From contig CAJFTT010000042.1 of NCBI GenBank assembly GCA_904420005.1, forward strand, positions 62,001 through 126,000: a DNA stretch of 64,000 nucleotides. Reading direction: 5' to 3'. The stretch is from Candidatus Tabaqchalia intestinavium (GTDB taxonomy: Bacteria; Bacillota; Clostridia; Oscillospirales; CAJFTT01). The notes beneath the pieces are model-generated. The model saw nothing but the letters and a program-made list of their open reading frames with translations, was not told where the DNA came from and did no database searches. Positions 60,087-64,000 of this stretch are shown in pieces. A program made the position numbers and the translations under genes. Numbering within the stretch: the first letter of the stretch is position 1; each line of letters begins with the position of its first letter.

Positions 60087-60938
60087 TCACAATTTCGCAT
60101 TTTCACGTGCAAGCCAATCCAGCGCAAACTCCAAAGAAACCCCGTTGCGGCGTTCCTGCGGCGTTGCCTGCGTAATGCGAATGCATTCGCACACGAAAGC
60201 TGCCGCTTCTTTCACACAGGCCGCAAACGGCGCGCCGCGCAAAGCTGCGCCAAGCAAGACGCTGGCGAATATATCTCCAGTTCCGGGAAATTCCGCGTGC
60301 AACAGGTCGGATCTTACTGTAAAGTATTCTACATTCACATGATCAAATCCAACATTCTGCACGCCGCCGTCTTTTAAGGCGCCGGTAATGACGACGCTGC
60401 GCTGTCCGCCGTTTGAGAGTCGCCGCACCCACTCGCGCAGCGTTTCCTCCTCCGGTGCCGGACAGTATGGTTCATCGAGCAACAGCGCGGCTTCCGTCAA
60501 ATTGGGGGTGATCATATCCGCCTGCTCAGTCAGACGCCGCATTCGCGCGCAAAGCCGCGGGGTACAAGTCGCATACAGCTTCCCGTCATCGCCCATCGCA
60601 GGATCCACCAGCCGAATCGCCCGGGGGTAAGCGCGCAGATATTCCTCCACAACATCAATCTGGTCTTCATTGCCGAGAAAGCCGCTGTATACCGCGTCAA
60701 AGTGGAGCCCGAGTTTCTGAAAATGCCGCAATGTCTGCTGCATGAACCGCGTGGTTTCCTCAAAATAAAAATCGTCGAACCCTCCGGTATGCGTCGAGAG
60801 CAGCGCCGTAGGCACGGCGCATACCTGCGCCCGCATGACGGAAAGCACCGGCATGATTACCGACAGCGCGCAACGGCCAAAAGAGGACATATCATGCAGC
60901 GCGATGACGCGTTTCGGACTCCGCTCCGTCTGTTCCAT
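60087..60938 (-). CDS. Pyridoxal/pyridoxamine kinase
   Basis: This 283-residue ribokinase-fold protein resembles PdxY-type kinases that phosphorylate vitamin B6 vitamers. It has HDMSSFGRCALSVIMPVLS, YSGFLGNEDQID, VDPAMGDDGKLY, TPNLTEAALLLDE and the anion-hole region FPGTGDIFASVL, where the Asp is the catalytic base. ATG 60938 overlaps the gpsA stop by one base (TGATG). A GTG nine bases upstream is possible, but its spacing to GAGG is short. Confidence 0.87.
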   Translation of the reverse strand: MEQTERSPKRVIALHDMSSFGRCALSVIMPVLSVMRAQVCAVPTALLSTHTGGFDDFYFEETTRFMQQTLRHFQKLGLHFDAVYSGFLGNEDQIDVVEEYLRAYPRAIRLVDPAMGDDGKLYATCTPRLCARMRRLTEQADMITPNLTEAALLLDEPYCPAPEEETLREWVRRLSNGGQRSVVITGALKDGGVQNVGFDHVNVEYFTVRSDLLHAEFPGTGDIFASVLLGAALRGAPFAACVKEAAAFVCECIRITQATPQERRNGVSLEFALDWLARENAKL

Positions 60939-61948
60939 CAAAACCACGTATCCTCGTTTTCATATTTCTTCTGCCGCTGCATCAGCCCATAGATGCTCTC
61001 CCGGATGGGGGCGTTTTCGTATAATACGCCGTAAATCGCGTCGACAATGGGCATTTCCACCCCCGCCGACTGCGCAAGCTCCCGGATAGCCTTGGCCGCA
61101 GAAATGCCTTCTACTGTCATGCCGATTTTTTGCACGGCTTCTCCCGGCGGCGTACCCTGTCCGATGAGGATGCCTGCCCGGCGGTTACGGCTGTGCATGC
61201 TGGTACAGGTGACGATCAGATCCCCGATCCCCGTCAAGCCGGCAAAAGTCTGCGCCGAACCGCCCAGTGCTTCTCCTAAGCGCGCCATTTCCGTAATGCC
61301 GCGCGTCATGAGCGCCGCTTTCGTATTGTCTCCCAGCCCCAGGCCGTCGATGATGCCGGCGGCGACGGCGATGACGTTTTTGCTCGCGCCGCCAAGCTCC
61401 ACGCCCACAACATCATTGGAAAGATAGACCCGCATCTCCCGGTTCATGAAGGCGTCCTGTACCAGGCGGGCCGCAGCGTCGTCCTTGGAAGCGGAAACCA
61501 GCGTCGTCGCATAGCCGCGCGCCACTTCCTCCGCGTGCGAAGGCCCCGAGAGCACAACGATGGGATTATGCGGCAATTCCTGCTCGATTGCCTGAGACAG
61601 ACGGAGATTGGTGCCGGGTTCCAGGCCTTTGGCCACGCTGACAATTACCGCATCGCGGCGCACACAGTCGGCGACGCGTGCCGCAGTGGGATGCACACCG
61701 TTGGACGCCGTCGCCAAAACGACCATGTCGCACTCCGACACAAAATTCAAAAACCGGCTGACCGCGAGCGTTTCCGGAATCGCGACTTCCGGCAACACAC
61801 GCGGGCGCTGTCGATTCTCCTGGATCTCCTGCAGTTCGCTTTCCGCGATGGACCACATGGTGACCTCATGTCCATTTTTGAGCAGCACCATGGACAGCGC
61901 AATCGCCCATCCGCCGGCGCCTAGCATCGCGACTTTCAGCTTTTTCAA
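60938..61948 (-). CDS. gpsA: NAD(P)-dependent glycerol-3-phosphate dehydrogenase
   Basis: GpsA makes glycerol-3-phosphate, the backbone of phospholipids, from dihydroxyacetone phosphate. The 336-residue protein has the Rossmann start VAMLGAGGWAIALSMVLLKNGHEV, VSVAKGLEPGTN, LSGPSHAEEVARG, the catalytic Lys in GGASKNVIAVAAGIIDGLGLGDNTKAALMTRG, and TFAGLTGIGDLIVTCTS. Many homologues read GAGSWGTALA where this one has GAGGWAIALS. It lies after plsY, so acyl acceptor supply and its acylation are encoded together. Confidence 0.96.
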   Translation of the reverse strand: MKKLKVAMLGAGGWAIALSMVLLKNGHEVTMWSIAESELQEIQENRQRPRVLPEVAIPETLAVSRFLNFVSECDMVVLATASNGVHPTAARVADCVRRDAVIVSVAKGLEPGTNLRLSQAIEQELPHNPIVVLSGPSHAEEVARGYATTLVSASKDDAAARLVQDAFMNREMRVYLSNDVVGVELGGASKNVIAVAAGIIDGLGLGDNTKAALMTRGITEMARLGEALGGSAQTFAGLTGIGDLIVTCTSMHSRNRRAGILIGQGTPPGEAVQKIGMTVEGISAAKAIRELAQSAGVEMPIVDAIYGVLYENAPIRESIYGLMQRQKKYENEDTWF

Positions 61949-62027
61949 CGCGCGCCCTCCTCGTTATAGATTCTCTCAACATCCTCGGCAACAGCGATGA
62001 CGGAAATATCCGCCGGCCGAGATGCAT

Positions 62028-62705
62028 CTATTTTGCTTTCTGTCCAATCTTATTTTCCGTACCGTTGCGCAGGCGCTTGATGTTGTCCTTGTGCATAACC
62101 ACCACAATGATTCCCATCAGCACAGACGTCCCGATGGTGAACACCCGCATGGGTACGGTCTGTCCGAACAACGTCAGCGTCCCGTCCGGCGCGAACAGGA
62201 TAGCACCCAAAATGTAGACCGGCAACGTAATGAGCACGGACAGCGACACCATTCTGGTGAAAAACAGCAGAATCAGCCACAACGCAATCACAATCAGAAA
62301 CAGCTTCCAGTCCGTGAACAGAATCATCGCCGCAAAGGTCAGCACGCCTTTTCCGCCGCGGAACCCGAAATACAGCGGGAAAATATGTCCCACCATGCTG
62401 AAAAAGCCGGCAATATATGCCCCGAGCAGCCATGCTTCCGATTCCCCAGGCAGACAATTCTGCATCAAAAAACCGCCGATCAGAACAGAAATCCCGACTT
62501 TCACGACATCTCCCACCAGCGTCAGAATCGCCACCAGGCGGCTGCCGGTACGCATGGAGTTGGTGAAACCCGCATTGCCGCTGCCGATCTCCCGAATGTC
62601 CTTTTTCATGATGAGCTTGGAGACGATAATGGAAGTGTTCAGACTACCGATCAAATAAGCGCACAGCGCAGCCAGCGCCATGCAGAACCCAGCGTTTTGC
62701 AACAC
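62028..62705 (-). CDS. plsY: Glycerol-3-phosphate acyltransferase PlsY
   Basis: PlsY transfers the acyl group from acyl-phosphate to glycerol-3-phosphate at the membrane. The 225-residue protein has about five hydrophobic helices and the three family motifs: GSGNAGFTNSMRTGS (usually GSGNxGATNxxRT; Ala-Thr is Phe-Thr here), FRGGKGVLTFAA, and a C-terminal membrane helix rich in Val and Ile. The motif 1 change is minor. It lies between der and gpsA, a classic Firmicute order. Confidence 0.94.
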   Translation of the reverse strand: MLQNAGFCMALAALCAYLIGSLNTSIIVSKLIMKKDIREIGSGNAGFTNSMRTGSRLVAILTLVGDVVKVGISVLIGGFLMQNCLPGESEAWLLGAYIAGFFSMVGHIFPLYFGFRGGKGVLTFAAMILFTDWKLFLIVIALWLILLFFTRMVSLSVLITLPVYILGAILFAPDGTLTLFGQTVPMRVFTIGTSVLMGIIVVVMHKDNIKRLRNGTENKIGQKAK

Positions 62706-62723
62706 TGTCGATTCCCCCGTTTC

Positions 62724-64000
62724 TTATTTTGTCCCTTCGCGATCCCTCTCGCGCAGAATGAAACGAATGGGCGTCCCTTCCAGCCCAAATACGCTGCGAA
62801 TCTGGTTCTCCAAATACCGCTGATAAGAAAAATGAAACAGATCGATGCGATTACAAAACACCACGAATGTAGGCGGACGTGTCGAAGCCTGCGTCATATA
62901 GAGAATTTTCAGCCGCCGGCCCTTGTCCGACGGCGGCTGCACGCGCGCGACCGCTTCTGCCAGCACGTCGTTGAGCCGGCCGGTCGAGATGCGCATCGCG
63001 TTCTGCGCATGGACGTAGACGATCAGTTCAAACAGTTTGTCCACTCGCTGCCCCGTTTTCGCCGAAAGAAACACAATGGGCGCATAGGACATAAATGCCA
63101 GATCATTTTGCAGCTTGCGGCGGAATTTTTCCATGGTCCCGGTTTCTTTCTCCAGCGCGTCCCACTTGTTGACTGCCACAACGCAGGCTTTTCCCGCCTC
63201 CACTGCTTCGCCGGCGACTTTGCTGTCCTGCTCGGTGAAGCCCACGGTCGCGTCGATCATGATCACGCATACATCGCAGCGTTCCACCGCCATCTGAGAA
63301 CGCAGGACGCTATATTTCTCAAGCGAATCCTCGATTTTGCTCTTGCGCCGGATACCCGCCGTATCAATAAAGGTAAATTTGCCGTATGCGTTGTCAACAT
63401 CCGTATCCACCGCGTCGCGCGTGGTGCCCGGCATGTCCGCGACAATGACGCGCTCTTCCCCGGAAATGCGGTTAATAAGCGAAGATTTCCCCACGTTGGG
63501 TTTACCGATGACCGCGACGCGGATGCGCTCCTCTTCTTCCGCCTCTTCCTGCTGCGGGAGATAGCGCAGCACCTCGTCGAGCAGATCACCCGTTCCGTGC
63601 CCATGCACGGAGGAGACGGGAAATGGCTCGCCCAGGCCAAGATTATAAAACTCATATAACTCCGGCGGCGCAGCCCCCAGCTGATCCGCTTTATTCACGC
63701 ACAGCACAACAGGCTTACCGCTGCGGCGCAGCATGGCCGCGATCTCCTGATCGTTGGCCGTCATGCCGGTGCGGATATCCACCATAAAAATAATCACATG
63801 CGCCGCCTCGATGGCCAGCTGCGCCTGTTCGCGCATCTTTGCCAGCAGCATATCCGTGGTGCGCGGCTCAATGCCGCCGGTATCGACGAGCAAAAACGAC
63901 CGCCCACGCCACTCGCAGTCGGCATACACCCGGTCGCGCGTGACGCCCGGCGTGTCCTCCACGATCGACAGCCGCTTGCCCGCCAGCTTATTAAACAACG
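62724..64000 (-). CDS. der: GTPase Der (EngA), 5' partial
   Basis: Der has two GTPase domains and a KH-like domain and is needed for 50S assembly. The frame is open to the window edge, so only the codons before STLFNKL are missing. The first G domain shows VEDTPGVTRDRVYADCEW, LLVDTGGIEP and LCVNKADQ. The second shows VIGKPNVGKSSLINRISGEERV, MPGTTRDAVDTD, FIDTAGIRRKSKIE and VNKWDALE. A C-terminal KH-like domain follows. The start seen in the ORF track is the TTG codon for Leu within the first P-loop region, not the real start. Confidence 0.97.
   Translation of the reverse strand, partial: LFNKLAGKRLSIVEDTPGVTRDRVYADCEWRGRSFLLVDTGGIEPRTTDMLLAKMREQAQLAIEAAHVIIFMVDIRTGMTANDQEIAAMLRRSGKPVVLCVNKADQLGAAPPELYEFYNLGLGEPFPVSSVHGHGTGDLLDEVLRYLPQQEEAEEEERIRVAVIGKPNVGKSSLINRISGEERVIVADMPGTTRDAVDTDVDNAYGKFTFIDTAGIRRKSKIEDSLEKYSVLRSQMAVERCDVCVIMIDATVGFTEQDSKVAGEAVEAGKACVVAVNKWDALEKETGTMEKFRRKLQNDLAFMSYAPIVFLSAKTGQRVDKLFELIVYVHAQNAMRISTGRLNDVLAEAVARVQPPSDKGRRLKILYMTQASTRPPTFVVFCNRIDLFHFSYQRYLENQIRSVFGLEGTPIRFILRERDREGTK

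Noticed and set aside
59864-60175. 103-residue + strand ORF after the fab promoter region
   Set aside because: No ribosome binding site or domain; it overlaps the 3' end of the convergent kinase gene and has shadow-like composition.
1-64000. CRISPR array, insertion sequence or rRNA operon
   Set aside because: No regularly spaced repeats, transposase-like ORFs, terminal inverted repeats with target duplications, or rRNA sequence were seen anywhere in the window.

Overview
The window is a chromosomal segment of an anaerobic, spore-forming Firmicute. A Clostridia member of the Oscillospiraceae/Ruminococcaceae type is the best fit. The evidence is an alpha/beta small acid-soluble spore protein, SpoIIM, a CwlD-like amidase, a PdaB-like deacetylase, an NfnAB-like ferredoxin:NADP oxidoreductase pair, PaaK plus a tandem ACT protein, FabK-type fatty acid synthesis, and moderately GC-rich coding sequence with AT-rich intergenic regions. 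There are no rRNA genes, CRISPR arrays, transposases or prophage genes. One tRNA-Leu(UAA) is present.

Layout. 1-10.4 kb (+): a housekeeping run of smc (5' truncated by the window edge), ftsY, rdgB, yhbY, nadD, yqeK, rsfS, leuS, an acyl-ACP thioesterase, rbgA and rnhB. 10.4-14.6 kb: an apparently orphan interval between two terminators, then a large GH106-like glycosidase and an AlkD-like gene. 14.6-15.5 kb (-): a PdaB-like deacetylase. 15.7-23.7 kb (+): a purine operon purE-C-F-M-N, a PurO-type IMP cyclohydrolase, a standalone AICAR transformylase and purD, behind a leader of about 240 nt with an intrinsic terminator. Its PurF-like protein lacks the glutaminase nucleophile.

23.7-36.5 kb (-): an AT-rich GNAT/nucleotidyltransferase fusion that may have been acquired, a two-subunit ChrA transporter, a tyrosine recombinase flanked by palindromes and short tandem repeats, an FtsX permease with its HlyD-like adaptor, radA, cwlD, two membrane proteins of unknown role, a XerD-like protein with altered catalytic residues, spoIIM and proC. 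36.5-38.2 kb: an intergenic region with four XerD-arm-like direct repeats and a strongly structured, unassigned RNA-like segment, then a SASP gene, a hypothetical gene and the tRNA.

38.3-47.6 kb: a Nudix-MutY fusion, an MBL-fold hydrolase, paaK and its ACT partner with a decayed gene remnant after it, pyk, and nfnAB. 47.8-59.8 kb (-): an ABC-F ATPase behind its own promoter, a three-codon upstream ORF and two terminator hairpins, and then (read from the right) the complete type II fatty acid synthesis operon acpP-accB-accC-accD-accA-fabH-fabK-fabD-fabG-fabF-fabZ-marR. 60.1-64 kb (-): der (truncated by the window edge), plsY, gpsA and a pyridoxal/pyridoxamine kinase.

The lipid genes form one working set: Acc makes malonyl-CoA, FabD/H/K/G/Z/F elongate chains on AcpP, and the nearby PlsY and GpsA start phospholipid synthesis. 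A MarR-family regulator at the operon end and an inverted repeat at the acpP start site suggest autoregulation. The strongest candidates for new biology are the ABC-F attenuation leader, the structured segment at 36.74-36.96 kb, the glutaminase-dead PurF, the XerD-like protein with substituted catalytic residues, and the repeat and palindrome sites that resemble Xer arms.
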